Part shown: piece after piece, positions 17,863 to 26,788 of the stretch
Position numbering within the stretch: the first letter of the stretch is position 1
Layout of the letters: each line of letters begins with the position of its first letter
Origin: AP-15 sp963814805
GTDB taxonomy: Bacteria > Pseudomonadota > Alphaproteobacteria > ATCC43930 > CGMCC-115725
Length of the DNA stretch: 64,000 nucleotides
Direction of reading: 5' to 3'
Assembly (NCBI GenBank): GCA_963814805.1
Contig: CAWFER010000007.1
Location: 330,600 to 394,599 of the forward strand
Notes under the pieces: generated by a model
Seen by the model: the letters and a program-made list of their open reading frames with translations, nothing else
Database searches by the model: none
Told to the model about the DNA's origin: nothing
Program-made: the position numbers and the translations under genes

Positions 17863-19610
17863 TGGGCGGCCTCGTCGGGCTTGCCCCGCAGCAAGGCCTC
17901 GGGGTGGCGTTCGAGGGTGTCGGCCAGCACCCGGATCGAGCGCGCCGCATCCTTGAGCTCGGCCATGGTGCGCGCCAGATCGTTGCTCGCCGCCGGGTCG
18001 CTGCCGAGGATCGTCAAGGTCGCCCGCAGCTGGTTGGCGGCCCCGTTCAACCGCTGCAACAGCGGTCCGACCTGGACATCGGCGACCCGGGTCAACCGCT
18101 CGGTATGGGCCAGCGCCAAATCGAGGTTGCGCAATGAGCGCTTCATGTCGGGGCTGGCGACCAGGCTGTCGGCATGGCCGACCATGGCGCGGATCTGCCC
18201 GACCAGCGGGCCCAGCGGCAACGCCGCCAGATGGTTCATCAGCTTGCTCGCCGACCGGGTGATCTGCGCGATCCCGCTGCCCTCGATGGTCGGCAGCTCC
18301 GGATAGGGCTTGGCCCAGACCAGCTGGGCCGGCGGCGCGTCGGGGGCGAAATCGAACTCGATCGCGCGCTGCCCGGTCAACAGGTTGGCGCTGACCAGCT
18401 GGGCGCGCAGCCCCTTGGCGACCAGCTGGGCGAACATCTGGTTGGTGGCGGCGACCGGGTCCTGCCCAACCGTATCGAGGCGCCGGCCGCCGAGCTTGAT
18501 GCGGTGCGGCGCCACCTCGATCGTCACCGGCTCGCGGATTGCGTCCGCCGCCGGATCGTATTCGAGCCGCACCTTGGTGACCTCGCCGATCGGCAGGCCG
18601 CGCAAATCGACCGGGGTCCCGACCGTGACGCCGCGCACCGCATCCGGGAAATGCAGGCGGTAGGAAACGTGGACCGGCTCGGCTGCTTCGTCGGCGGCCT
18701 TCTGGTCGGCGTAGAGGCGGAAACTGGCGCCGGGCGGGCTCGGCTTCTGACCCAGCGCCTCATCGGGGGTATCGAACACGATGCCGCCGGAGAGGATGCT
18801 CAGCAACGGCGCGCTGGCGAGCTTGACCCCCTCGCTGCCGATCGAAACGTCCAGCCCCGAAGCCACCCAAAACCGGCTGTCGGGGTGAAGCAGCGCCTGG
18901 TGCGGCGCATAGATAAAGATATGCACGGCGACGGCGCCGTCGCGATCGGATAGCTGGTGGCCGGTGATCTCGCCAACCTGAACCCCATGGTAATAGACCG
19001 GCGCCTGATCGCTGATCTCCGACAGCCTGTGGGCGATCAGGGTGTAGCTCTGGCCGGTGACTAGGCCCTCCTTGGGCGGCGGCGTCTCCAGACCGCTGAA
19101 CGCGTAGGCGCCGAGAGCGGCCTTGCCCGGCAGCATGCCGATATAGGGGCCGGACAAAACCGTGGTCAGGCCCGAGATGCCGCTCAGCCCGACATGCGGC
19201 CGCACGATCCAGAATTTGCTGTCGGCGCGCAATAAGGGTTCGGCGTCCCGCGTCATCTGCGCCGTCACCAGCGCGCGGGTATGGTCGGGGCTTAGCGCAA
19301 TCTTGGTGACATGGCCGAGCTCGACGTCCTTGTAGCGGATCGTGGTGCGGCCGGCCTCGATCCCGTCCGCCGTCTCAAAGCTGATCGTGATCGCCGGTCC
19401 GCGCTCGATCAGCGCGCGAAAGCCGAGCCAGCCGGCAATGACGAGGGCGACGATCGGGACCGCCCATACCCAGGGCAGGCCGGACCAGCGGCCGGGCGCG
19501 GGCGCCAGAGGCTCCTGCGGGACCGGGCCAGAGGGGTCCGAGCCGGACGGGCCCGGACCAGATGGACCCGCGCCGCTCAACCTCGCCTCCCCGCTGCCGC
19601 CGCGTCCCAC
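17859..19610 (-). CDS. pqiB: PqiB, MCE-domain lipid-transport tunnel protein
   Basis: The 583-residue protein has a proline/glycine-rich cytoplasmic N-terminus, one membrane helix (residues about 45-65, WVWAVPIVALVIAGWLGF) and three successive MCE/MlaD domains, for example ISFETADGIEAGRTTIRYKD near residue 75. A long C-terminal helical region with LNHLAALPLGPLVGQIRAMV and LRNLDLALAHTERL forms the needle. PqiB hexamers bridge the periplasm. The frame overlaps pqiA by 34 bases, which makes the exact start uncertain; a start a few codons inside is possible. Confidence 0.94.
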   Translation of the reverse strand: MGRGGSGEARLSGAGPSGPGPSGSDPSGPVPQEPLAPAPGRWSGLPWVWAVPIVALVIAGWLGFRALIERGPAITISFETADGIEAGRTTIRYKDVELGHVTKIALSPDHTRALVTAQMTRDAEPLLRADSKFWIVRPHVGLSGISGLTTVLSGPYIGMLPGKAALGAYAFSGLETPPPKEGLVTGQSYTLIAHRLSEISDQAPVYYHGVQVGEITGHQLSDRDGAVAVHIFIYAPHQALLHPDSRFWVASGLDVSIGSEGVKLASAPLLSILSGGIVFDTPDEALGQKPSPPGASFRLYADQKAADEAAEPVHVSYRLHFPDAVRGVTVGTPVDLRGLPIGEVTKVRLEYDPAADAIREPVTIEVAPHRIKLGGRRLDTVGQDPVAATNQMFAQLVAKGLRAQLVSANLLTGQRAIEFDFAPDAPPAQLVWAKPYPELPTIEGSGIAQITRSASKLMNHLAALPLGPLVGQIRAMVGHADSLVASPDMKRSLRNLDLALAHTERLTRVADVQVGPLLQRLNGAANQLRATLTILGSDPAASNDLARTMAELKDAARSIRVLADTLERHPEALLRGKPDEAAQ

Positions 19611-20845
19611 ATCAGGCGCGGATCAAAGGCGCTGACCGCGATCATCGTCAGCACGACGACGGCGGCGAAGCTCGCGATCCCCGGCCCGGGCTCGATTGTC
19701 GTCAAGGTCCCGAACTGCACCAGCGCGGCCACGATCGAGACCATGAAAACGTCGATGTTCGACCAGCGACCGATGAAGTCGACAAAGCGGTAGAGCGCGG
19801 TGCGCTCACGCAGCAGCCGCGCCGAACGCAGCCGGATCGCGAAGAGGAACCAGGTCAGTCCGGCGAGCTTCAGCGCCGGCACGATGATCGAGGCGACGAG
19901 CACGAGCAGCGCCAATGGCCACAATCCCGCCGCGGCCAGATCGCGCACCCCGCCCAGGATCGTATAGGAGGCGGTGCGGCCGAAGCGGGTGATGGTCAGC
20001 ACCGGAAACAGATTGGCCGGCAGATATAAGATGTAGCCGGCGGCGGTCAGCGCGGTCGCGGCGGCGAGGCTGCCGGGCCGGCGCGGCGCGAGGCGCGCGC
20101 CGCAGCGCGGACAGCGCCCGGGTTCGTCCCCCTCGGCCGGACCAGCGGCGGCGACGAGGTCGCATTCGAGGCAGAGAACCCAGGGCGCCCCCGGCGAGGG
20201 CGCGTATTTTGCCGGATCGTCGATCGCATTCCACACCCGCTCGCGGCCGAGCGATTGCTCGATCAGGACCTGCGCCACAACCAATGCCGCCAGCGCGTAG
20301 CCGCCGGCGCCGATCGCCACATGCGCCACCTGGCCGAGCCGGGTGTAGGCGACGACCGCGCCCAGCAGATAGACGTCGAGCATGCTCCACGGGCGCAGCC
20401 GGCGGACCAGGCGCCACATCGCTGCGAGCCCCCGGCGCGGGCGGCCCCACTGCGGGCGACCGGCGGGCGCCGCCAGTCGGCGCAGGGCCATGACCGCGAC
20501 GGCGAGGCTCAGCGCCGGAACGACGATTGCGAACATCGCCACCAGCACCCCGACCGCCGAAACGCCGCCGCCATAACGCAGCAGGGCCACGGCGCCGCTC
20601 GCAATCGTTCCGCTGCGTCGGTCGCCGGCGAGGCTGATCTCGAACAGCGGGAGCATATTGGCGATAAAAAACAGGATTGCCGCGGTCGCGGCGAAAGCGA
20701 GCGGGACGACGAGGCCCGCCGCCTGCAGACGCCACAGCCGCCCCCCGCAGCGCCGGCACAACAACCAGCCTTGCCGCCGGGTAGGGGCGCGGGCGCGGTG
20801 GATCTGGCCACAGTCGCGGCAAGCGAGAAGAGCTTCGGTCATCAC
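19577..20845 (-). CDS. pqiA: PqiA, inner-membrane protein with two zinc-ribbon modules
   Basis: The 422-residue polytopic protein is built of two homologous halves. Each has a CxxC pair module (CRDC at 9-12 with CRRC at 30-33, then CLEC with CPRC around 225-245) followed by four membrane helices. Helices include LVVPLAFAATAAILFFIANM and LTAAGYILYLPANLFPVLTI, the PqiA signature LPANLFPVL being clear. PqiA provides the inner-membrane part of the PqiABC lipid-transport system, linked to paraquat and envelope stress. The operon order pqiA-pqiB-pqiC on the minus strand is the standard one. The gene is divergent from ssrA with about 47 bases to its promoter. Confidence 0.95.
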   Translation of the reverse strand: MMTEALLACRDCGQIHRARAPTRRQGWLLCRRCGGRLWRLQAAGLVVPLAFAATAAILFFIANMLPLFEISLAGDRRSGTIASGAVALLRYGGGVSAVGVLVAMFAIVVPALSLAVAVMALRRLAAPAGRPQWGRPRRGLAAMWRLVRRLRPWSMLDVYLLGAVVAYTRLGQVAHVAIGAGGYALAALVVAQVLIEQSLGRERVWNAIDDPAKYAPSPGAPWVLCLECDLVAAAGPAEGDEPGRCPRCGARLAPRRPGSLAAATALTAAGYILYLPANLFPVLTITRFGRTASYTILGGVRDLAAAGLWPLALLVLVASIIVPALKLAGLTWFLFAIRLRSARLLRERTALYRFVDFIGRWSNIDVFMVSIVAALVQFGTLTTIEPGPGIASFAAVVVLTMIAVSAFDPRLMWDAAAAGRRG

Positions 20846-20892
20846 TTCGCAGATGGGTTGCGCACTTGGGGGTAAACACCCGGCAACCGCGA

Positions 20893-20921
20893 TTGCGTTC
20901 CCGCGCCCTTCGTCCTATATC
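20893..20921 (+). promoter_or_regulatory. Promoter of the tmRNA gene
   Basis: TTGCGT (20893-20898) and TATATC (20916-20921), spacing 17 bases, lie just before the first tmRNA segment. The fit to a housekeeping promoter is good, as expected for an abundant stable RNA. Confidence 0.6.
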
Positions 20922-20927
20922 AACAGC

Positions 20928-21226
20928 GTCGGTTTACCGACTATGGCGATACACGGCTTGCGGAATAGGCGTTGCGGACCCGGGGGCAGTACCCGGCGCC
21001 TCCACCAACCTGCACTGGCACTGGCGCTTCCGAGGGGGCGAAATAGGCTCGACGCGCGTGGCAAAGGCAAGAACCGTCGCCCGGCATGATACCACCGTTA
21101 TCGGGTCATAACCTAGCTGCGAACGATAACTTCGCAACAGAGGCGCTCGCGGCCTAACCCCTAGCGGGGTAAAAGCCTAGAGCAATTCGCGGTTCGAGGG
21201 GCACCGGGCAACAGAAGCCCCTCACT
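20928..21226 (+). ncRNA. ssrA: Transfer-messenger RNA, circularly permuted two-piece alphaproteobacterial form
   Basis: Gene order is permuted. The acceptor piece comes first and ends with the T-arm CCGGGGGCAGTACCCGG and CGCCTCC-ACCA at 21001-21007. An intervening loop of about 26 bases follows, then the coding piece starting GGGGGCGAAATAGGCTCGAC at 21034. GGGGGCG pairs with CGCCTCC to form the acceptor stem. The resume codon GCT is at 21116; the tag reads (A)ANDNFATEALAA and stops at TAA 21155-21157. A final hairpin (GAGGGGC 21196-21202 with GCCCCTC 21217-21223) closes the coding piece. Processing removes the loop and leaves two RNAs. It rescues stalled ribosomes and tags the product for ClpXP. 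Ends are approximate. Confidence 0.95.
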
Positions 21227-21294
21227 CGTCTCTTGCTAGCCTGCGCCGCGCCAATTCCAGCGCCAGTTCAATTCCAGCGAGCGAGCCGCCCAAG

Positions 21295-21789
21295 ATGGCC
21301 CCAGATCCCTTCTCCTATGACAAGATGGTCGAGACCGCGTTGCGCGATGTCGCGCGCCAGGCGTTGGCGATCGCTGCTCGCGAGGGCCTGCGCGGCGACC
21401 ATCATTTCTACATTGGGTTTCGCACCTCGGACCCCGGCGTCGTGCTGCCGCCGCAACTCTTGGCGAAATACCCCGAAGAGATGACGATCGTGCTGGAGCA
21501 CCAGTTCTGGGGGCTCGAGGTCGGGGCCGAGGCGTTCTCGGTCACGCTGAGCTTCAGCAGCCGGTCGGAGCGGCTGACCATCCCGTTCGCCGCGATCACC
21601 AGCTTCGCCGATCCATCGGTCAAGTTCGGCCTGCGCTTCGGACAGCCGGCGGCGGCGGCGGAGGCGGAGGCGCACGAGGCCGAGCCCGCGGCGGCGCTTC
21701 CCGCTGCTGACAACGCGGCGCCCGGGCAACAGCAGGCCGGGCGGCCGGAGGCGGAAATCGTAACCCTCGACCGGTTTCGCAAACGCTAG
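21295..21789 (+). CDS. sspB: SspB-type ClpXP adaptor
   Basis: The 164-residue protein starts MAPDPFSYDKMVETALRDVA, with a DHHFYIGFRTSDPGVVLPPQ strand pair and MTIVLEHQFWGLEVGAEAFS, the peptide-binding Sm-like fold of alphaproteobacterial SspB. An alanine/glutamate-rich flexible linker leads to the short ClpX-binding tail EIVTLDRFRKR. It delivers tmRNA-tagged proteins to ClpXP. The gene lies about 70 bases downstream of ssrA on the same strand, so tag and adaptor are neighbours. No separate ribosome site of note was found. Confidence 0.9.
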   Translation: MAPDPFSYDKMVETALRDVARQALAIAAREGLRGDHHFYIGFRTSDPGVVLPPQLLAKYPEEMTIVLEHQFWGLEVGAEAFSVTLSFSSRSERLTIPFAAITSFADPSVKFGLRFGQPAAAAEAEAHEAEPAAALPAADNAAPGQQQAGRPEAEIVTLDRFRKR

Positions 21790-21851
21790 GCGCAGCTTGA
21801 CGCAGGCGCGCAAACGGCGATCCTGCGGCCGAACCGATGGCGGAGCCGCCG

Positions 21852-23466
21852 ATGAGCGACACAACCTACCATGAGCTATTTCCGCTCGGCGCCGACGACG
21901 CGCCCTACCGCAAGCTGACCGGCGATCATGTGGGCCTCGGCGATTTCGAGGGCCGGCGCATCGTCAAGGTCGAGCCCGAGGCATTGACCCTGCTCGCGGC
22001 CCAGGCCTTTGCCGACAGCGCGCATCTGCTGCGCCCCGGCCACCTCGCCTCCTTGCGGGCGATCCTCGACGATCCCGCGGCCTCGTCGAACGACAAGTTC
22101 GTCGCCTTCGACCTCTTGAAAAACGCCAACATCGCCGCCGGCCGGGTGCTGCCGATGTGCCAGGACACCGGCACCGCGATCGTCATGGGCAAGAAGGGCC
22201 AGCAGGTGTGGACCGAAGGCGATGACGCCGCGGCGATTTCGGCCGGCATCCGCCGCACCTATGCCGAGACCAATTTGCGCTACAGCCAGGTGGCGCCGTT
22301 GTCGATGTACGAGGAAGTCAACACCGGCGACAATCTGCCGGCCCAGATCGACCTCTACGCCGAACCGGGCGAGGCCTACAAATTCCTGTTCATCGCCAAG
22401 GGCGGCGGCTCGGCCAACAAGAGCTTTCTCTATCAACAGACGAAGGCGGTGCTGAACCCGAAATCCCTCGGCAAGTTTCTCGATGAGAAGATCCGCACCC
22501 TCGGCACCGCCGCCTGCCCGCCCTACCATCTGGCGATCGTCATCGGCGGCACCTCGGCCGAGATGAATTTGAAGACGGTCAAGCTCGCCAGCTGCCGCTA
22601 TCTGGACTCGTTGCCCAGCGCCGGCAACAAATTCGGCCAAGCCTACCGCGACCGCGAATACGAAGGCGAAGTGCTCGAGCTGACCCGCGGCCTCGGCATC
22701 GGCGCGCAGTTCGGCGGCAAGTATTTCTGCCACGACGTGCGCGTGATCCGGCTGCCGCGCCACGGCGCGAGCCTGCCGATTGGCATCGGGGTGTCGTGCT
22801 CGGCCGACCGCCAGATCCTCGGCAAGATCACCGGGGACGGCGTCTTTCTCGAAGCGCTCGAGGAGAACCCGGCGCGGTTCCTGCCCGAGATCGACGAGGC
22901 GGCGCTCGGCGGCGCGGTAGCGCCGATCGATCTTTCCCGGCCGATGGACGAGATCCGCCGCACCCTCTCGCAATACCCGATCAAGACCCGGCTCAGCCTC
23001 AGCGGCCCCTTGATCGTGGCGCGCGACATCGCGCACGCAAAGCTGCAGGAGCGGCTCGACCGCGGCGAAGGGCTGCCCGACTACGTCGAAGAACCACCCG
23101 ATCTACTACGCCGGCCCGGCCAAGACGCCGCAGGGCCATGCCTCGGGCTCGTTCGGACCGACTACGGCCGGGCGCATGGACAGCTATGTCGACGCCTTCA
23201 TGGCGGCGGGCGGCAGTTTTGTCACCCTCGCCAAGGGCAATCGCGGGGCCGAGGTGCGTGACGCCTGCCGCCGGCACGGCGGCTTTTATCTCGGCTCGAT
23301 CGGCGGCGCGGCGGCGCGCCTGGCGCTCGAATGCATCCGCAAGGTCGAGGTTTTGGAATATCCCGAGCTCGGCATGGAAGCGGTCTGGCGCATCGAGGTC
23401 GCTGATTTCCCGGCCTTCATCGTCATCGACGACAAGGGCAACGATTTCTTCGCGGCGCTCGCCTGA
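21852..23466 (+). pseudogene. Class I fumarate hydratase (4Fe-4S), one apparent frameshift near the 3' end
   Basis: The joined protein has about 538 residues, the normal length of class I fumarases, which interconvert fumarate and malate in the TCA cycle using an oxygen-labile cluster. Cys103 lies in RVLPMCQDTGTAIVMGKKG, and further candidate cluster cysteines lie in GGKYFCHDVRVIRLPRHGAS and IGVSCSADRQ. The second domain PTTAGRMDSYVDAFMAAGG runs to the stop at 23466. Near 23088 GACTACGTCGAAGAACCACC needs one G removed to read DYVKNHPIYYAGPA. Since the catalytic C-terminal domain is intact beyond, the break is more likely a consensus error than decay. A start at 21837 is also possible. Confidence 0.92.
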
Positions 23467-23469
23467 GGG

Positions 23470-24051
23470 ATGCGGATCGCGCGGCGTGCGGGGGTCGGCC
23501 GGGTGGCGCGGGGCGCAGGATTGCCGCAAGAACAGCCCGTGGCCGCGCTGTTGCGCGGCGAAAACGGCGCATGGCAGGCATTTGTGCGGCGCTATGCCGG
23601 TCTTGTCGCCGCCGCCGTGCGCGGCATAGCGCGCGAGCCGGCCGACATCGAAGATTTGGCTCAGGAGGTTTTTCTGCGCCTGTGCCGCAACGATTTTCGC
23701 CTGCTGCGCAGCTACGATCCGGCGCGCGCCGGGCTCTCCACCTGGATCACCATCGTCGCGCGCAGCACCGCGCGCGACGCGCTGCGCCGTCATCGGCCGA
23801 TGGCGGTGCCGATCGACGCAGTGCCCGAAGGGCTGCTCGCGGTCGAGCCGGTCGAGCCGGTGCGCAAGCTCAAATTGCCGGAGGCGCTGTTGTCGCCGCG
23901 GCAGCGCGAGATCCTGGCCATGCTGTACGATCGCGACATGGAGGTCGCCGACATGGCCGCGGCGCTCGGCATCGATCCGCAAACCGTGCGCAGCACCCAT
24001 CACAAGGCGATGCTCAAGCTGCGCGCGCATTTCAAGGCCGAGGCGGGATGA
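23470..24051 (+). CDS. ECF-type RNA polymerase sigma factor
   Basis: The 193-residue protein has sigma region 2 (AWQAFVRRYAGLVAAAVRGI, DIEDLAQEVFLRLCRNDFRL, LSTWITIVARSTARDAL) and region 4 (LLSPRQREILAMLYDRDMEV, ALGIDPQTVRSTHHKAMLKL). ATG 23470 is four bases past the fumarase stop; the first 20 residues are basic and not conserved, so an internal start near 23524 is possible. It is followed by a membrane-anchored anti-sigma candidate and a periplasmic Spy-like protein, the usual architecture of an envelope or metal stress sensor. Confidence 0.88.
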   Translation: MRIARRAGVGRVARGAGLPQEQPVAALLRGENGAWQAFVRRYAGLVAAAVRGIAREPADIEDLAQEVFLRLCRNDFRLLRSYDPARAGLSTWITIVARSTARDALRRHRPMAVPIDAVPEGLLAVEPVEPVRKLKLPEALLSPRQREILAMLYDRDMEVADMAAALGIDPQTVRSTHHKAMLKLRAHFKAEAG

Positions 24052-24120
24052 GCAAACAAACCGGAGGTTGCGGGGATATGGCCGCCGCTTCCTGCGTAAA
24101 TGCATAATGAGATCGATGCG

Positions 24121-24720
24121 ATGAGCCGAACCAACAAAGAGACCGGGAGCCCGGGAGAGTTCGAGAGCGGCCGCGCCTTGTGGCGCCGCTGCCAAGAGGC
24201 CGACGCGCCGGTCGATGAGGTCGCGCGCTTTCTCGATCTCGCCGCTTTCGCCGATGGGCTTCTCGACGAGGAGGAACATGATCGGGTGGCCGCCGATCTT
24301 GCCGCCGACCCGGTGGCGGCCGCCGATATCGCCGCGGCGCGGCAGATCGCCCGCGCCTTTGACCTCCCGGCCGGCCGGATCGAACGCCCCGACCGGATCG
24401 AACGCCCCGACCGGATCGAACGGATCGTCACCCGCGCTGGGGCCCTCGCCGCCGCCGCGGCGCGCGAGCCGGCGGCGCCATTGCGCTTCGCAGCATCACC
24501 GGCGCGCGACCGCGTTCTGCCGGGCCTGGCCCGCTGGGGCAGCCTCGCTGCGGCGATTGTGCTCGCCGGCTGGCTTGGCTTTGCGATGGGCAGCGGCGCG
24601 TCGCTCGAGCTTAGTCAGCCGGCCCAGCAGAACCAGGTCGGGGTGAGCTTCTACCTGCCCGAGTTGCTCGATCCCTCGACCGGCTTTCTGCACGATCTCG
24701 CCAACGGGCAGCAGACGTGA
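24121..24720 (+). CDS. Membrane-anchored anti-sigma factor candidate
   Basis: The 199-residue protein has an N-terminal cytoplasmic helical segment (VDEVARFLDLAAFADGLLDE, a zinc-finger-less anti-sigma-like motif with ADGLLDEEEHDRV), a spacer with a perfect hexapeptide repeat RIERPD, one membrane helix (WGSLAAAIVLAGWLGFAMGS, residues about 139-160) and a short periplasmic tail. Position between a sigma gene and a periplasmic sensor supports the role; direct similarity is weak. An in-frame ATG at 24100 would add seven residues. It overlaps the next gene by four bases. Confidence 0.65.
   Translation: MSRTNKETGSPGEFESGRALWRRCQEADAPVDEVARFLDLAAFADGLLDEEEHDRVAADLAADPVAAADIAAARQIARAFDLPAGRIERPDRIERPDRIERIVTRAGALAAAAAREPAAPLRFAASPARDRVLPGLARWGSLAAAIVLAGWLGFAMGSGASLELSQPAQQNQVGVSFYLPELLDPSTGFLHDLANGQQT
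24375..24422 (+). repeat. 18-bp tandem repeat inside the anti-sigma gene
   Basis: The unit CCGGATCGAACGCCCCGA occurs twice perfectly (24375-24392, 24393-24410) and then partly, encoding RIERPD-RIERPD-RIER. It lies in the linker before the membrane helix and could change linker length by slippage in steps of six residues. Confidence 0.8.
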
Positions 24721-25223
24721 CCGTCGCCCAGGCCTTCGTCGGCCAAGGCGCCCGGCGTCAGCTGTGGCGGGTGCTGCTGGCCCTGTCGTTGGCGCTCAAC
24801 CTGTTTTTCGTGGCCGGCGCGCTGTGGATCCGGATCCACGCGCCGGCCCCGCCGATCAGCCCGGCGCAGCGGCTCGAACAAATGGCCGGGGAGCTCGGGC
24901 TCGACCCGCAGCAAACGGCCGCCTTCACCCAATACTCGCACACCATGCGCGAGCGCCTGCAATCGATGCACCAGGCGATTCACCCGCTGATCGGCGCGGC
25001 ATGGTCCGAGCTGGCCAAGCCCCAGGCGGACCAGAACAGGGTTATGCAGCTGCTCGACCAGGCGGCGCAAACCAGGCGCCACTTTGTGAGCGGGCTGACG
25101 ACCACGACCTTGGCCTTTCTGGCGACATTGACCCCCGAGCAGCGGACGAAATTTGTCGCGCTGGTCCATCGGGGGCCGCGCCCCTGGTCGCCGCCACGCC
25201 ACCACGGCGACGGCGGCCGCTAG
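24717..25223 (+). CDS. Spy/CnrX-like periplasmic metal or envelope-stress sensor
   Basis: The 168-residue protein begins at GTG 24717, overlapping the anti-sigma stop (GTGA). An N-terminal membrane anchor (LWRVLLALSLALNLFFVAGA) is followed by a helical hairpin with LGLDPQQTAAFTQYSHTMRE and the LTxxQ-type motif LATLTPEQRTKFVALVH, typical of the Spy/CpxP/heavy-metal-sensor family. Members bind unfolded proteins or metals in the periplasm and can control an anti-sigma factor, as CnrX does for CnrY/CnrH. The histidine/proline-rich tail PRPWSPPRHHGDGG could bind metal. It converges on the efflux operon. Confidence 0.8.
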   Translation: MTVAQAFVGQGARRQLWRVLLALSLALNLFFVAGALWIRIHAPAPPISPAQRLEQMAGELGLDPQQTAAFTQYSHTMRERLQSMHQAIHPLIGAAWSELAKPQADQNRVMQLLDQAAQTRRHFVSGLTTTTLAFLATLTPEQRTKFVALVHRGPRPWSPPRHHGDGGR

Positions 25224-25271
25224 CCACCCCTCGATCGAGGCTTCTTTTCTCCCGCGCGCCGGCGCGGCCGG

Positions 25272-26788
25272 TCAGCGGCCTTGCACCGGCAGGATCGGCG
25301 GCAGCGGGTTAAAGTCGAGTGGTGCGCGCATTTTCGATATAGCCGCGGCTCGGCAGCTGCGCCGCATTCCAGCCGCCGCCCAAGGCCTGGATCAGGCTGG
25401 CGCTCGCCACCAGCCGGTTCTGGCGGATGGTGAGCGCGGTTTCGGCGTCGGCGAGCGCCGTCTGCTCGGCGACGATGACGCTGGTATAGGCGACCGTGCC
25501 GGCCAGGTATTGATTGTTGATGATGCGCTGAGCCTCGCGCGCCGCGGCGACGGCGGCGTCCTCGGCCTGGGCCTGTTCGGCCAGGATGCGCAGCGCGGCG
25601 AGCTGGTCCTCGACCTGCTGGAACGCGCTCAGCACGGTCTGCCGGTAATCGGCGAGATCCTCGTCGAAAACCGCGACCGCCGCCTGGACCTGGGCGTTGC
25701 GCAGCCCGGCGTCGAACACGGTCTCGGCCAGGCTCGCGCCGATCGACCAGAACCGGCCCGAAGCGCTGACCAGCTTGGCTAGCGACAGCGCCGCCGCGCC
25801 GGCGTCGGCGGACAAGGTGATGGTCGGATAAAAGGCGGCGACCTCGACCCCGATCTGCGCGTTGGCCGCCTTCATCGTCCGTTCGGCGGCGGCGATATCG
25901 GGGCGGCGCTGGAGCAGAGCCGAGGGCAGCCCGGCCGGGATGTCCGGCACCGCATCGACGAAATCGGTGGGCGCGATCGTCAGCTCGGCCGGCGGCACCC
26001 CGATCAGGACGGCGATCGCATGCTCGAGCTGCGCCCGCATCACCCCGACTGCGATGGCCTGCGCCTGGGTGCTCTGCAGCTGGGCCTCGGCCTGAGACAC
26101 ATCCGATTGCGCCGCCGTGCCGGCCGCGTACTGGTTGCGGGTGATGCGCAGCGATTCGGCAAACGCCGTCGCCGAGTCGGTCGAGCAGCCGCTTCAACTC
26201 GTCGGCGACGCGCAATTGCAGATAATCGCCGGCCAGCGTGCCCTGGGCCGACAGCCGCGCGTTGGCAAGGTCGGCCGCGCTCGCCTGCGCGGTGGCGACG
26301 TTGGCCTCGACGGCGCGGCGGATCTGGCCCCAGAAATCGGGGGTCCAACTCGCCGCGACCGAGCCGCTGAAACAGATCCGCGATAGCGCCGCCGCGCGAC
26401 CGCCCGGCCGACGAACTCGAACCGCCGCCGCCGTCGCGGCGCTCGGCCGAGGCGTTTACGGCGGCGGTCGGGAAAAACCCGGCGCGGGCCTCGGCGACGA
26501 TGAACTCGGCCTCGCGGAACGCCGCTTGCGGACGCTTTCAGGTTCTGGTTGGAGATGTCGATCCGCGGTCTCCAGTCCGTCGAGCACCGGGTCGTTGTAG
26601 ATCGTCCACCACGCGCCGCGGCTCAACGCGTCGGCGGGCTGGCCGAGCTTCCAGCCGGGCGGCGCCGTGGCCTCTTTGTATTGGGCGGGCACCGGGGCGC
26701 TCGGGCGCAGATAGTCCGGTCCGACCGTGCACGCCGACACGATTGCAGCGGCGACCGCGGCGACGCCCTTCAATGCGGCAGGTTTCAT
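25272..26788 (-). pseudogene. Outer-membrane efflux factor (NodT/OprM type), multiple frameshifts
   Basis: Lipoprotein-type start MKPAALKGVAAVAAAIVSAC at 26788 with TVGPDYLRPSAPVPAQYKEA. Blocks of a TolC-like channel follow in alternating frames: SNQNLKASEAAFREAEFIVA, AQIGVEVAAFYPTITLSADA, ALLQRRPDIAAAERTMKAAN and YLAGTVAYTSVIVAEQ. The true C-terminus LDFNPLPPILPVQGR ends at 25272 after one base is skipped near 25321; several more changes lie between 26110 and 26595. The gene overlaps the upstream RND gene by four bases and completes the tripartite pump across the outer membrane. Confidence 0.82.
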
